From NCBI GenBank assembly GCA_900541715.1, contig UQLI01000006.1, positions 5,900 through 69,899 on the forward strand: a DNA stretch of 64,000 nt, in the 5' to 3' direction. This document shows, one piece after another, positions 45,673 to 54,357 of this stretch. The notes below the pieces were generated by a model. It was not told the origin of the DNA and ran no database searches. It was given only the letters and a program-made list of their open reading frames with translations. Origin of the DNA: an uncultured Collinsella sp. Its GTDB lineage: Bacteria; Actinomycetota; Coriobacteriia; Coriobacteriales; Coriobacteriaceae. Position numbers and translations under genes: made by a program. The stretch's first letter is position 1, and each line of letters begins with the position of its first letter.

Positions 45673-46572
45673 TCACTCCGGATCAAACGACATGTCGCCC
45701 GAACCGACCTCAAAACGATACGTAGCAGACTTATCGCCGTTATCGAATTCAAGATTCAAAATGGTCTCGCCGTCGTAGCCAAGCGGAAGGAAATCGCTCT
45801 CAAAGTCGCCGCTGCCCAAGGTGAGGCTCGCCTTAAAGCCCGTCGAGTTCGGAACCGTCATCTCCACATCGCCCGAGCCCACACTCACGTCCATCGACTT
45901 CGCGGGGGCCTGGTAGAGCTCGAACGTCACATCGCCCGAACCGACCTCGGCATTCAGGGTATCGGTCACGGTGCCCGTAAACTCAACGTCTCCAGAGTCC
46001 AAAGTCAGGTTGAGGTCATGACACGCAATGCCCGCGACCGTCAGGTCACCCGATCCTACATTCGCTGTAATGCCCACCATGTTATCGGCAACTTCGCGCG
46101 GCAGTTCGACGGTAACCGTGCGGTCAATGGCGCGCTCGTCATCGCAATCGAACTGGCGAATCTTGAGCGTAGAGCCCTTGATTTCGGCCAGGTTCTGGGT
46201 TGCCGCATCGAAGGCAACGGTCCCCGTTGCCACGCGACCGCTTTCAATTACGCGCACTGGCCCGCTGGAGACGTGTTTGACCTCGACCGTGCCCGACGTC
46301 ACGTCCAAGTCAAGCGATGTGAACGCGTCGGCATCAAAGGTTTCGCTCGAAAGCTGCTGAAGCTGAGCGGAATAGTTACCGCCATCCAAAAGATCGTCCT
46401 CGTCAACCGCATCGTCCATACCAGAGAAGCCGGATACAACATCGTCGAGATCCCACGGGCCATCAAAATGAATCAAAGTCCGCGAAATGCCAAAGACAAG
46501 CCCGATGATGAGCACAAACGCTCCGATGCCAACGCCCAAGCGTACCTTGGATTCATGCGAAAGCTTCATCAT
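45673..46572 (-). CDS. DUF4097 beta-strand-repeat protein with membrane anchor
   Basis: This 299-residue protein has one N-terminal membrane segment (LGVGIGAFVLIIGLVFGI) and an outer part of repeated beta strands punctuated by VGSGD or LGSGD turns, the hallmark of the DUF4097 putative adhesin fold. Function is unknown. Its start overlaps the stop of the upstream Xre-type regulator by ATGA, so both are made together; DUF4097 proteins are often paired with membrane or helix-turn-helix partners in Gram-positive envelope-stress operons. Confidence 0.85.
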   Translation of the reverse strand: MMKLSHESKVRLGVGIGAFVLIIGLVFGISRTLIHFDGPWDLDDVVSGFSGMDDAVDEDDLLDGGNYSAQLQQLSSETFDADAFTSLDLDVTSGTVEVKHVSSGPVRVIESGRVATGTVAFDAATQNLAEIKGSTLKIRQFDCDDERAIDRTVTVELPREVADNMVGITANVGSGDLTVAGIACHDLNLTLDSGDVEFTGTVTDTLNAEVGSGDVTFELYQAPAKSMDVSVGSGDVEMTVPNSTGFKASLTLGSGDFESDFLPLGYDGETILNLEFDNGDKSATYRFEVGSGDMSFDPE

Positions 46573-47291
46573 TCATCACTCTCTTTGGCAATCGGCTCAG
46601 CGGTAGTCGCGGTAGCCACGTCAGCATCAGGTTCCGCAGAAGTATCCTTCCCCTGGGCCCTGACCGCCACCGGTGCCGGACCAACCTGAATATCCCCGCG
46701 TGCCCAATCACCATCGAGCGCACGCGCCACCCAGTGATAGATGGGAATCGTAAAGAAGATCAGTGCGGCAAAGGGGCCGGCGCCAAACAGGAACATCAGC
46801 AAAAAGAACAGTAGCCAGCACACAGCCCAATACGGGAACGACTGGAACGGGCCCTTCACCGGAGTCGAGCCTACCGCGGTGCCACTCGTCGCCTGTGCCG
46901 TAGCGGCATTGGCGGCCTGCGCACTCCAGCTTGCCGCTTGCGCTGCCTTGGCCGCAGCATCACTCGCCTGCGTTGCCGCCTCGGTAGCGCGCGCCGCCGC
47001 CTCATGGGTACGCGCGCGCTCTGCCGCCTCGGCCTCGCGCTGGCGGGCGCGGTCCTCGTTCTCAAACTCGATATCGTCCTCGATCTCGTCGCTCGGATTG
47101 AGCAGCTCGTCCAGGCTCACGCCATAGAGCTTGGCGAGCGAGATCAGGTTCTCGGTATCGGGCGAGCTCTCCGCGCGCTCCCATTTGCTGACCGCCTGGC
47201 GCGACAGCCCCAGCTTTCGCGCCAGCCCTTCTTGGCTAAAACCCTTGCTGCGACGAAGGTCGGCGAGCCGCTGTGCAGTTTCTACATTCAT
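46569..47291 (-). CDS. Xre-type regulator with C-terminal membrane domain
   Basis: This 240-residue protein has an N-terminal helix-turn-helix (LRRSKGFSQEGLARKLGLSR and KWERAESSPDTENL), a charged and very alanine-rich linker (about 85-145) likely to be helical or coiled, and two membrane segments near 160-195. It is probably a membrane-tethered transcription factor. The ATG at 47291 has GGAGGAACC directly upstream, excluding the long frame to 47534. Coupling with the DUF4097 gene suggests it controls or senses through that protein. Confidence 0.85.
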   Translation of the reverse strand: MNVETAQRLADLRRSKGFSQEGLARKLGLSRQAVSKWERAESSPDTENLISLAKLYGVSLDELLNPSDEIEDDIEFENEDRARQREAEAAERARTHEAAARATEAATQASDAAAKAAQAASWSAQAANAATAQATSGTAVGSTPVKGPFQSFPYWAVCWLLFFLLMFLFGAGPFAALIFFTIPIYHWVARALDGDWARGDIQVGPAPVAVRAQGKDTSAEPDADVATATTAEPIAKESDE

Positions 47292-47558
47292 GGTTCCTCC
47301 TATGTGATGCCAGCCGTGCCGCCGGACCGTTTTTGTTCTTAAGGCGCCTTGCACAGTTAAAAATCTATCCGCCACCGCCAAAAGCATGCCACCTATTCTA
47401 GTGAGATTTTTGACAACTGGCGGTTGCAGGCACATATGAGCTGCGGAAATGTGTCCAAACAAAGCAATGAGCCGCAGCTCGGTTGTCCCCGTTGCGGCGT
47501 TAACGGTAGTATGGTCGTACTGTTTATTTCGCACCGCTAACGGAGGGAGTTCCGCGCC

Positions 47559-48431
47559 GTGAACCGCGATTTCGCCTCATCGCTCATCCAGCTCAACAAC
47601 ACGTTCTATCGCGAGCACTCCGCTTCCTTTTCCGATACGCGCCAGGCCCCGTGGCCCGGCTGGGTACGTACCATGGATATCGCGCTCGAACAGCTCGACG
47701 TCGCCACGATCGAGCATCCCGTCCGCGTCTTCGATCTTGCCTGTGGCAATATGCGATTCGAGAACTTTGCCGCCGGCGGCGCACTTGCCGCCAAGGGCGT
47801 CGATGGCGCAAACCCCTCGGCAGATGCCAGCTGCCCGTTTGAGTTCTATGGTGTCGACTCGTGCCAAGACCTGGCCATCGATGCACATGGCCACGCGCTG
47901 CGCATTCCCAACCTGCACTTCCAGGAACTCGACGTGCTCGACGCCCTTATGAAGCTCAACCCCGCCGAGACGCCCGACGTGCTTTTCGACGCCCCGCTCG
48001 CCGACATCTCGGTCTGCTTTGGCTTTATGCACCATGTGCCGTCGTGCGAGTACCGTGTACGCGTGCTCGACGCTCTGGTGCGCCAGACGCGCCCGGGCGG
48101 CATCATCGCCATCAGCTTTTGGGAGTTTATGAACGACGAGCGCATGGCGCGCAAGGCCGTTCGAGCCGAGGCCCGCGCCGAGCTCACCCCGCCGTTTGAG
48201 GGTTACGATTCCGCCCAGTTTGAAGCCGGCGACCACCTCATTGGCTGGCAAAACGACCGCCACGCCTACCGCTATTGCCATCACTTTGACGATCAGCAGA
48301 TCACCGACCTGGTGCGCGGCGTCCGTACGTTCTACAAGAGCGGCGAGGTTCCCGTGCGCGAGCTTGAGCGCTTCCATGCCGACGGTCGCAGCGGCGAGCT
48401 CAACCGCTATGTGATTCTCAAGCGTCTGTAG
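47559..48431 (+). CDS. Trm9-like SAM-dependent methyltransferase
   Basis: This 290-residue protein has FSDTRQAPWPGW (residues 24-35), matching the FSxTRxxPWP motif that marks Trm9/ABH8-type tRNA methyltransferases, then the SAM site VFDLACGN (57-64) and FGFMHHVPS and GGIIAISFWEF segments. Trm9 methylates the carboxymethyl group of cm5U34 to give mcm5U34, acting after Elp3. An elp3 gene is 2 kb away in this window. Substrate in this organism is inferred, not shown. The start codon is GTG at 47559 with CGGAGGGAG upstream. Confidence 0.72.
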   Translation: MNRDFASSLIQLNNTFYREHSASFSDTRQAPWPGWVRTMDIALEQLDVATIEHPVRVFDLACGNMRFENFAAGGALAAKGVDGANPSADASCPFEFYGVDSCQDLAIDAHGHALRIPNLHFQELDVLDALMKLNPAETPDVLFDAPLADISVCFGFMHHVPSCEYRVRVLDALVRQTRPGGIIAISFWEFMNDERMARKAVRAEARAELTPPFEGYDSAQFEAGDHLIGWQNDRHAYRYCHHFDDQQITDLVRGVRTFYKSGEVPVRELERFHADGRSGELNRYVILKRL

Positions 48432-48549
48432 GCACCGACGACTCGCCGCCGAGCCGCACCGCATCTTTCGGGCAAACTATGCCCACCCTTTTTCAACCCA
48501 TTGACGGAACGCGCAGCTATGCGTTCCATACTTATGACCAAGGAGCCTC

Positions 48550-49389
48550 ATGGGAGCCGTCCACGTTCGCACGCCTAAGAACTTTGTGCTCGAGGAGCGC
48601 CTGGAGCGCTACGCCGATGCGATTGAGACGAACCCCGAGGCCTATGCCGGAGATTGGCGCGAGGCCTGTGCGCCCGCAGGCGGCAAGCCCTTCGAACACC
48701 TTCACCTGGATCTTGGCTGTGGCAAGGGAACGTACCTGGTAGAGCGCGCCACCCGCGAGCCGAACACGCTCTTTGTCGGTATGGACCAGGAGCCCATCTG
48801 CATCGCCTATGCCGCGCAGAAAATCTGCGAACAGGGGCTATCCAACGCACTCGTCCTGCCCCGAGGCGCCGCATCGCTGCCACAGCTGTTTGCCGCAGGC
48901 GAGCTCGATGCCATCACCATTAACTTTCCCACGCCGCAGCCCAAGGCCAAGTACGCTAAAAAACGACTCGTCCATGTCGACCATCTGATGCTCTACCGCC
49001 CGCTCTTTTCAGCCGGCGCTACCGTCACACTGCGCACCGATAGCAAGCCGTTGCGCGATTACGCCCTGGGACAGTTTGCCGCGGCCGGCTACGATACGCT
49101 TTGGGTAAGTGACGACGTCCGCCGCGACCATCCCGAGCATCCCGAGACCGAATATGAATGCCGCACGCGCGAGATGGGCGCCGCCGTCTATGGCATTTGC
49201 GCTACGCCCGGCGCGGAACCCATCGAAGAGCAGCTCGCGGCGGGCCGCGCGCAGGAGCAAAGCCTTGCCTGCTACCTGCCCGAAAACCTCGATGAGCTCA
49301 CCTACGTGCCTCTCGGCATGGAAGAGGCCGTCGAGAACTTCAGAAACCGTGCCCGCAAGGGCAAGAAGCGCCTGCCGCAAGAGTCCTAG
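48550..49389 (+). CDS. trmB: tRNA (guanine-N7-)-methyltransferase TrmB-like
   Basis: This 279-residue protein has the TrmB SAM site HLDLGCGKGTYLVERA (about 52-67), FVGMDQEP and the later NFPTPQPKAKYAKKRL, in place of the usual DPWPKKRHxKRR block. TrmB makes m7G46 in tRNA variable loops. The changed motif and longer C-terminal part suggest a divergent member. The ATG has CAAGGAGCCTC upstream. It follows the Trm9-like gene by 118 bases in the same direction, and may be cotranscribed. Confidence 0.78.
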   Translation: MGAVHVRTPKNFVLEERLERYADAIETNPEAYAGDWREACAPAGGKPFEHLHLDLGCGKGTYLVERATREPNTLFVGMDQEPICIAYAAQKICEQGLSNALVLPRGAASLPQLFAAGELDAITINFPTPQPKAKYAKKRLVHVDHLMLYRPLFSAGATVTLRTDSKPLRDYALGQFAAAGYDTLWVSDDVRRDHPEHPETEYECRTREMGAAVYGICATPGAEPIEEQLAAGRAQEQSLACYLPENLDELTYVPLGMEEAVENFRNRARKGKKRLPQES

Positions 49390-49454
49390 GGGCTTCTGAT
49401 GGTCGCGGCGTCAGCAAATAAGCGCGAATAGGCGCCAGCAAACAACCCTCAAAC

Positions 49455-49577
49455 CTAAGTGAGTAGACTTTTTTGCAATAGCCAAGCACAACCCGCATAA
49501 CGAAAACTAAAACCGCAGATAGAACCCTTGTGCAAAATCCATGTGCTCGCGACATCGCAAAAAGTCTACTCACTTAG
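49455..49577. repeat. 123-bp palindromic three-frame-stop element, copy A1
   Basis: The element begins CTAAGTGAGTAGACTTTTTT (49455) and ends with the complement (49557-49577). The 12-base terminus CTAAGTGAGTAG holds TAA, TGA and TAG in three different frames, and the same applies on the other strand. The centre shares ACCGCAGATAGA and CTTGT with copies A2 and A3. It lies between trmB and the DUF3516 helicase gene. The rest of 49390-49698 shows no gene. Confidence 0.9.
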
Positions 49578-49698
49578 CTGGCAACTGCACCAAACGGCCG
49601 GGCAGAACGCCCATTTCCTGCATTTTCTTGCCTGCAAACGCATCGATGCGCCGCTACGCCATAATAGTTGGCGGACAATCGCGAGAGAAAGCAACCAC

Positions 49699-52425
49699 AT
49701 GGCACAGACCACGACAGATACCGCCGCCAGCACCGTCTCCGGCGCCGGCGCCGCCAGCTCATTCTCGGGCGGCACGGGAACCGAAGCCGAGTTTGGCTCG
49801 CTCGGCGCGCTCTCCCCCACCTGGTGGGAGCCCGAGGACGGCAGCGAGCCCGAACCGTGGCTCACGCCCGATCAAGCCTTCGAACGCTTCTTTGAATGGA
49901 CGAGCGATCGCGGCATTGAACTGTGGGATCACCAAGAAGAGGCCCTCATGGACCTGGCTGCCGGCGATCACGTCATTTTAGGCACACCGACCGGATCGGG
50001 TAAATCGCTCGTCGCGCTGGGCATGCTCTTTATGGGCATGGCGCAGGGCAAGCGCTGCTACTACACGGCTCCCATCAAGGCTCTGGTCAGCGAGAAGTTT
50101 TTCGACCTTGTGCAGGTGCTCGGCCGCGATAACGTAGGCATGATTACCGGCGACACGCATATCAACACCAAGGCACCCGTCATCTGCTGCACGGCAGAGA
50201 TCCTTGCCAACGACGCACTGCGCGAGAGCGAAGATGCCGACGTGGGCTGCGTGGCCATGGACGAGTTCCACTACTTTGCCGACCCCGACCGCGGTTGGGC
50301 TTGGCAGGTGCCGCTGCTCACCCTGCCCCACACGCAATTCATGCTCATGAGCGCCACGCTCGGCGATGTCACTGCCATCGCCGCCTCACTCGAGGAACAC
50401 ACCGGTGCTACCTGCGACTTGGTCGTCGATGCCCCGCGCCCCGTGCCGCTGAGCTACGACTACGTGACGACCTCCCTCGAGGGCACGGTCGAGCTCGCCA
50501 TGCGCCGCGGCGAGGCCCCGCTCTATATCGTGCACTTTAGCCAGGATGCCGCCCTTGCAACGGCACAGTCGCTCGCCAATTTTGGCATCGCCAGCAAGGA
50601 GCAGCGCGAGGCCATCAAAGAAGCGGCAAAGGGGACGAGCTTCTCCACGGCCTTTGGTAAGATTCTCAAACGCCTGCTTGGATGCGGCGTCGGCGTGCAC
50701 CATGCCGGCATGTTGCCGCGCTATCGCCTGCTGGTGGAGCGCCTGGCGCAGCAGGGCCTGCTGCCCGTCATCTGCGGCACCGATACGCTCGGCGTCGGCA
50801 TCAACGTACCCATCCACACCGTGGTACTCACCGCGCTCACCAAGTTCGACGGCTACAAGATGCGTCGCCTGCGCGCCCGCGAGTTCCATCAGATCGCTGG
50901 TCGCGCCGGCCGTTCGGGCTTCGATACCGAGGGCATGGTCATCGCCGAGGCCCCGGAGCACGAGATCGAGAACGCTAAGCTCATGGCCAAGGCGGGCGAC
51001 GACCCCAAGAAGCTCCGCAAGATTAAAAAGAAAAAGGCCCCCGAGGGCTTTGTCACCTGGAACAAGCAGACCTTTGAGCGCCTGATCGAGACGCAGCCCG
51101 AGACGCTCAAGCCGCGCCTTCGCATCACACACTCCATGGTGATTAGCGTGGTCGAGCAGGGCGGCGATGCCCGAGCCCGCGTACACGACCTCATCGAAAC
51201 GAGCCTGCAGACTCCCGAGGAAAAGGCCAAGCTCGAGGTTCGCGCCGACGAAATCTTCGCCACACTCATCGATTCCGGCGTCGTCGTTCGCACCGAGGTG
51301 CCGCCCGCGCCCGACGCTCCGGCTGACGCCGCGCCGGACATCGACTACGCGCTGACGGTCGATCTGCCCGAGGACTTCGCACTCGATCAGCCGCTCTCGC
51401 CGTTCTTGCTTGCCGCGTTGGAGCTGCTCGACCCCGAGAGCGAGACCTATACCATGGATCTGATCTCGATGGTCGAGGCAACGCTCGAGGATCCCAAGCA
51501 GGTGCTGCGCGCACAGGAGCGCGCCGCGCGCGACCGCGCGATGGCCGAAATGAAGGCTGACGGCGTCGAATATGAGGAACGCCTGGAGCGCATCCAGGAT
51601 GTCACCTACGAAAAGCCGCTCGAGGACTTGCTCGATGCCGCCTTCGACAAGTACTGCCAAGAAGTACCTTGGGCCAACGACTACCAGCTCTCGCCCAAGA
51701 GCGTCCTGCGCGACATGCTGGAGAGCGCGAGCGACTTTAAGGGCTATATCCAAAAGCTCGGCATCGCCCGCTCCGAGGGCATTTTGCTGCGTTACCTGGC
51801 AGAGGCCTACCGTTCACTCGACCGCACCGTGCCCATCGAGAAGCGCGACGAGCGCCTGCGCGACATTATCTCGTGGCTGGGCTTTGTGGTGCGCTCGGTG
51901 GACTCGAGCCTGGTGGATGAGTGGGAGAACGCCGGCAACCCGGCAGCCCTCGATGCTGCGCCGCCGCAGGGCATCGACGAGGTCGTGGCGGACCGTCGCG
52001 GCTGCACGCTATTGGTGCGCAACGCGCTCTTCCGCCGCGTGACCCTTGCCGCCCGCGAGCACGTTCGCGACCTGGGCGAGCTCGACGACGACTGGGGCAT
52101 GAGCGAGATCCGCTGGCAAAAAGCACTCGACGCTTACCACGAGCAGCACGAGGAAATCCTCACCGACGGAGATGCCCACAGCGCCGCGATGTTTTCCATT
52201 GACGAGTCCGACGAGAAGACCGCGCACGTATGGCACGTGCACCAGATCTTTGCCGACGAGGATGGCGACCACGATTTTGGCATCATGGGCGATGTCGATC
52301 TGGACGCCACGCAAGACGGCGGCGAGGTCATCTTCAAAAACTACCGCGTCGGCTTTATCGAGGACCTGCTCGAGGACCAGCCGAACATACTGGAACGAAA
52401 CGAAGCGGGGCCGCTGGCAATATAG
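49699..52425 (+). CDS. Ski2-like DEAD/DEAH helicase with DUF3516
   Basis: This 908-residue SF2 helicase has GTPTGSGKS (95-103), AMDEFHYF (DEFH 188-191), LMSATLG and IAGRAGRSG. The C-terminal half is the actinobacterial DUF3516 region (from about residue 520 onward). It is related to Ski2/Mtr4-type RNA helicases and may act in RNA processing or decay, but no substrate is established. The ATG at 49699 is preceded by a weak GAGAGAAAG; an open frame upstream runs into repeat A1 and is rejected. The last codons form the left arm of the terminator. Confidence 0.9.
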   Translation: MAQTTTDTAASTVSGAGAASSFSGGTGTEAEFGSLGALSPTWWEPEDGSEPEPWLTPDQAFERFFEWTSDRGIELWDHQEEALMDLAAGDHVILGTPTGSGKSLVALGMLFMGMAQGKRCYYTAPIKALVSEKFFDLVQVLGRDNVGMITGDTHINTKAPVICCTAEILANDALRESEDADVGCVAMDEFHYFADPDRGWAWQVPLLTLPHTQFMLMSATLGDVTAIAASLEEHTGATCDLVVDAPRPVPLSYDYVTTSLEGTVELAMRRGEAPLYIVHFSQDAALATAQSLANFGIASKEQREAIKEAAKGTSFSTAFGKILKRLLGCGVGVHHAGMLPRYRLLVERLAQQGLLPVICGTDTLGVGINVPIHTVVLTALTKFDGYKMRRLRAREFHQIAGRAGRSGFDTEGMVIAEAPEHEIENAKLMAKAGDDPKKLRKIKKKKAPEGFVTWNKQTFERLIETQPETLKPRLRITHSMVISVVEQGGDARARVHDLIETSLQTPEEKAKLEVRADEIFATLIDSGVVVRTEVPPAPDAPADAAPDIDYALTVDLPEDFALDQPLSPFLLAALELLDPESETYTMDLISMVEATLEDPKQVLRAQERAARDRAMAEMKADGVEYEERLERIQDVTYEKPLEDLLDAAFDKYCQEVPWANDYQLSPKSVLRDMLESASDFKGYIQKLGIARSEGILLRYLAEAYRSLDRTVPIEKRDERLRDIISWLGFVVRSVDSSLVDEWENAGNPAALDAAPPQGIDEVVADRRGCTLLVRNALFRRVTLAAREHVRDLGELDDDWGMSEIRWQKALDAYHEQHEEILTDGDAHSAAMFSIDESDEKTAHVWHVHQIFADEDGDHDFGIMGDVDLDATQDGGEVIFKNYRVGFIEDLLEDQPNILERNEAGPLAI

Positions 52426-52444
52426 CCAGCGGCCCCGCTTTTGC
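52403..52444 (+). terminator. Terminator overlapping the end of the DUF3516 helicase gene
   Basis: AAGCGGGGCCGCTGGC (52403-52418) pairs perfectly with GCCAGCGGCCCCGCTT (52425-52440) and is followed by TTTT. The stop codon TAG (52423-52425) is in the loop, so the last codons are also the terminator stem. Confidence 0.9.
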
Positions 52445-52459
52445 GCTATACGCTATGCC

Positions 52460-54217
52460 TTACTCGGCACCCTCGACCTCATACGAATCCGCCTCGGCTG
52501 GCTCATCGTTTGTCTCTGTCGCAGCCCCGTGCGCCTCGTCAAACGCGGCCTTCATGGTCTTGTTGCCCCACGTGAGCTTGCGAATGGTAAGCTCATCGGC
52601 CTTGTTGTGGGCCAGACGCAGATTCTCGGTACTGCGACGCAGATCATCCTTGGTCTTCTCGAGCTGCTTAATGGCAGCATCAATCTCCTTGATCGCCGAC
52701 TCGAACTGCTTGCTCGCCAAGTTGTAGTTGCGCGAGAAGCCGTCCTTGAACTTCTCCATCTTGGCTTCGAAGTTCGTGACGTCGATATTCTGCTGCTTGT
52801 ACTCCGCTAGCTCCTGCTTATAGCGCAGCGAACCCATGGCGGCGTTGCGCAGCAGCGTAATCATGGGAATGAAAAACTGCGGACGGATCACGTACATCTT
52901 CTCGTAGCGATAGCTCACGTCGACTATCCCTGCGTTATAGAGCTCGCTCTCGGGCTCCAGCAGGGTGCAGAGCACCGCGTACTCACAGCCTTTCTGGCGA
53001 CGATCGTGATCGAGTTTCTTAAAGAAGTCCTCGTTTTTGTGCTTGGTCGCAGTCTCGTCGTTCTCGTTTTTCATCTCGAACATAATCGAAATGACCTCGT
53101 TGCCGCTCGCGTCGCACTCGCGGAAGATAAAGTCGCCCTTGGTACCCTCGGACGCATCGTTATCTTTCTCGAAGTACGCGTTAGGAAACGCCGTCATGCG
53201 CAGACGGTTAAACTCGGTCTCGCAGTGCTGCTCGAGCGACTCGCCCACCATCTTGGTGGACAGGCGGACCTTCATGTCCTTCAGGCGCTCAATCTCTTCA
53301 TCCTTGTAGCGGATCAGTTCATCGCTCGCGCGCTTGGCTTGAGCAAGCTCGAGCTCATGCGCCGCCTTGGCCTGCTCCTCGCGCGAATCGCGCACTGCCA
53401 ACTCACTCGTCAGTTTCGCACGCGCCTCGTCGCGCTCTCGCTCCGCCGCGGCAACTGCTTCCGAGAGCTCCATTTTGGCAGCCAGTTCTTGCTCGCGCAA
53501 CCGGGCGCGCAGGCCCTCGGCCTCGCGCTCGGACTGTACCTTAGCGTTCGAGAACTTCTCGCGCACTTCTGTCTGGTAATCGGAAAGCCTGCGATCCGCT
53601 TCATTGTGAGCAGCATCAAGCTTACGCTGCGCCTCGGCCGCAGCAGTTGCGAGTGCCATTTCTTGAGCCCTATCTGCTGCAGCAAGCTTGGCCTGCAATT
53701 CTGCAATCTGAGCATCGCGCGCGGCGAGATCATGTTGAGTTGCATTGCGAACCGCCGCCTCGGCGATTTTAGCTTCGTCGGCCTTGTGATTGAGCTCCGC
53801 CTTCAGAGCATCGATCTCGCGCTGAAGCTCAGCATTCTCTTTTTGAGCATTGGCTCGTGCCTCAACCGCCGCGCGCTGGCTTGCACTCTCGCGCTCTGCG
53901 GCAGCGCCCTCGAGCTTAGCGCGCAGCTCGGCAAGCTCAGCATCGCGCTTGGCAACCTCTTGCGCCAGTTTCTGATCCGCAGTGTTCTTCTGCTCGACAA
54001 GCTGGGCATTGCGCTGAGACTCTGCCTGTTGCAAGGCAGCCGTCGAACGCGAGCGCTCAAGCTCCAGCGCCTGCTCACCCTCACGCTGGACTGCCTTCAC
54101 ACGCTCATCCAGGTCGCGCGAGAACTCGGCATCGCGCACCTGCTTGACGATATCCGCATAGCCGGATGCATCGACCTTAAAAACTTCGCCGCAATGCGGG
54201 CACTTGATCTCGTTCAT
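52460..54217 (-). CDS. DUF2130 protein: coiled coil with nuclease-like core
   Basis: This 585-residue protein starts with a CPHCGEVF motif, then a long coiled coil rich in Ala, Glu, Arg and Lys (about 30-320). The DUF2130 region follows (about 330-500), containing GDFIFRE and ISIMFEMKNEND. The GDF-x(n)-EMK arrangement resembles the D...ExK active site of PD-(D/E)XK nucleases. The C-terminal part is again helical. Function is unknown; a DNA-related role is suggested by the core but not shown. The ATG follows GAGGAGCTGCT. Confidence 0.85.
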   Translation of the reverse strand: MNEIKCPHCGEVFKVDASGYADIVKQVRDAEFSRDLDERVKAVQREGEQALELERSRSTAALQQAESQRNAQLVEQKNTADQKLAQEVAKRDAELAELRAKLEGAAAERESASQRAAVEARANAQKENAELQREIDALKAELNHKADEAKIAEAAVRNATQHDLAARDAQIAELQAKLAAADRAQEMALATAAAEAQRKLDAAHNEADRRLSDYQTEVREKFSNAKVQSEREAEGLRARLREQELAAKMELSEAVAAAERERDEARAKLTSELAVRDSREEQAKAAHELELAQAKRASDELIRYKDEEIERLKDMKVRLSTKMVGESLEQHCETEFNRLRMTAFPNAYFEKDNDASEGTKGDFIFRECDASGNEVISIMFEMKNENDETATKHKNEDFFKKLDHDRRQKGCEYAVLCTLLEPESELYNAGIVDVSYRYEKMYVIRPQFFIPMITLLRNAAMGSLRYKQELAEYKQQNIDVTNFEAKMEKFKDGFSRNYNLASKQFESAIKEIDAAIKQLEKTKDDLRRSTENLRLAHNKADELTIRKLTWGNKTMKAAFDEAHGAATETNDEPAEADSYEVEGAE

Positions 54218-54275
54218 AGCAGCTCCTCGATGGACGCAAATATCAACCGGCTACACTCTACCGCGCCGCGCGGAC

Positions 54276-54310
54276 AAAAAAGGCGCCGCCGCCATAATGG
54301 CAACGGCGCC
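54276..54310 (-). terminator. Terminator of the metallophosphoesterase gene
   Basis: Read leftward, GGCGCCGTTGCC pairs with GGCGGCGGCGCC, followed by TTTTTT (54276-54281). It overlaps the edge of the REP-like element next to it by six bases. Confidence 0.85.
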
Positions 54311-54357
54311 AGAACCACCACAAAGGTGCCTGTCCCCTTTGTGGTGGCTCTGGCGCC
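54305..54357. repeat. 53-bp REP-like palindrome (family C)
   Basis: Arms of 22 bases (54305-54326 and 54336-54357) match at all but one position; the core is CCACCACAAAGG, loop TGCCTGTCC, then its complement. It abuts the stop codon of the metallophosphoesterase gene. The sequence GGGGACAGGCACC within it resembles REP sequences I know from other bacteria. Confidence 0.8.
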
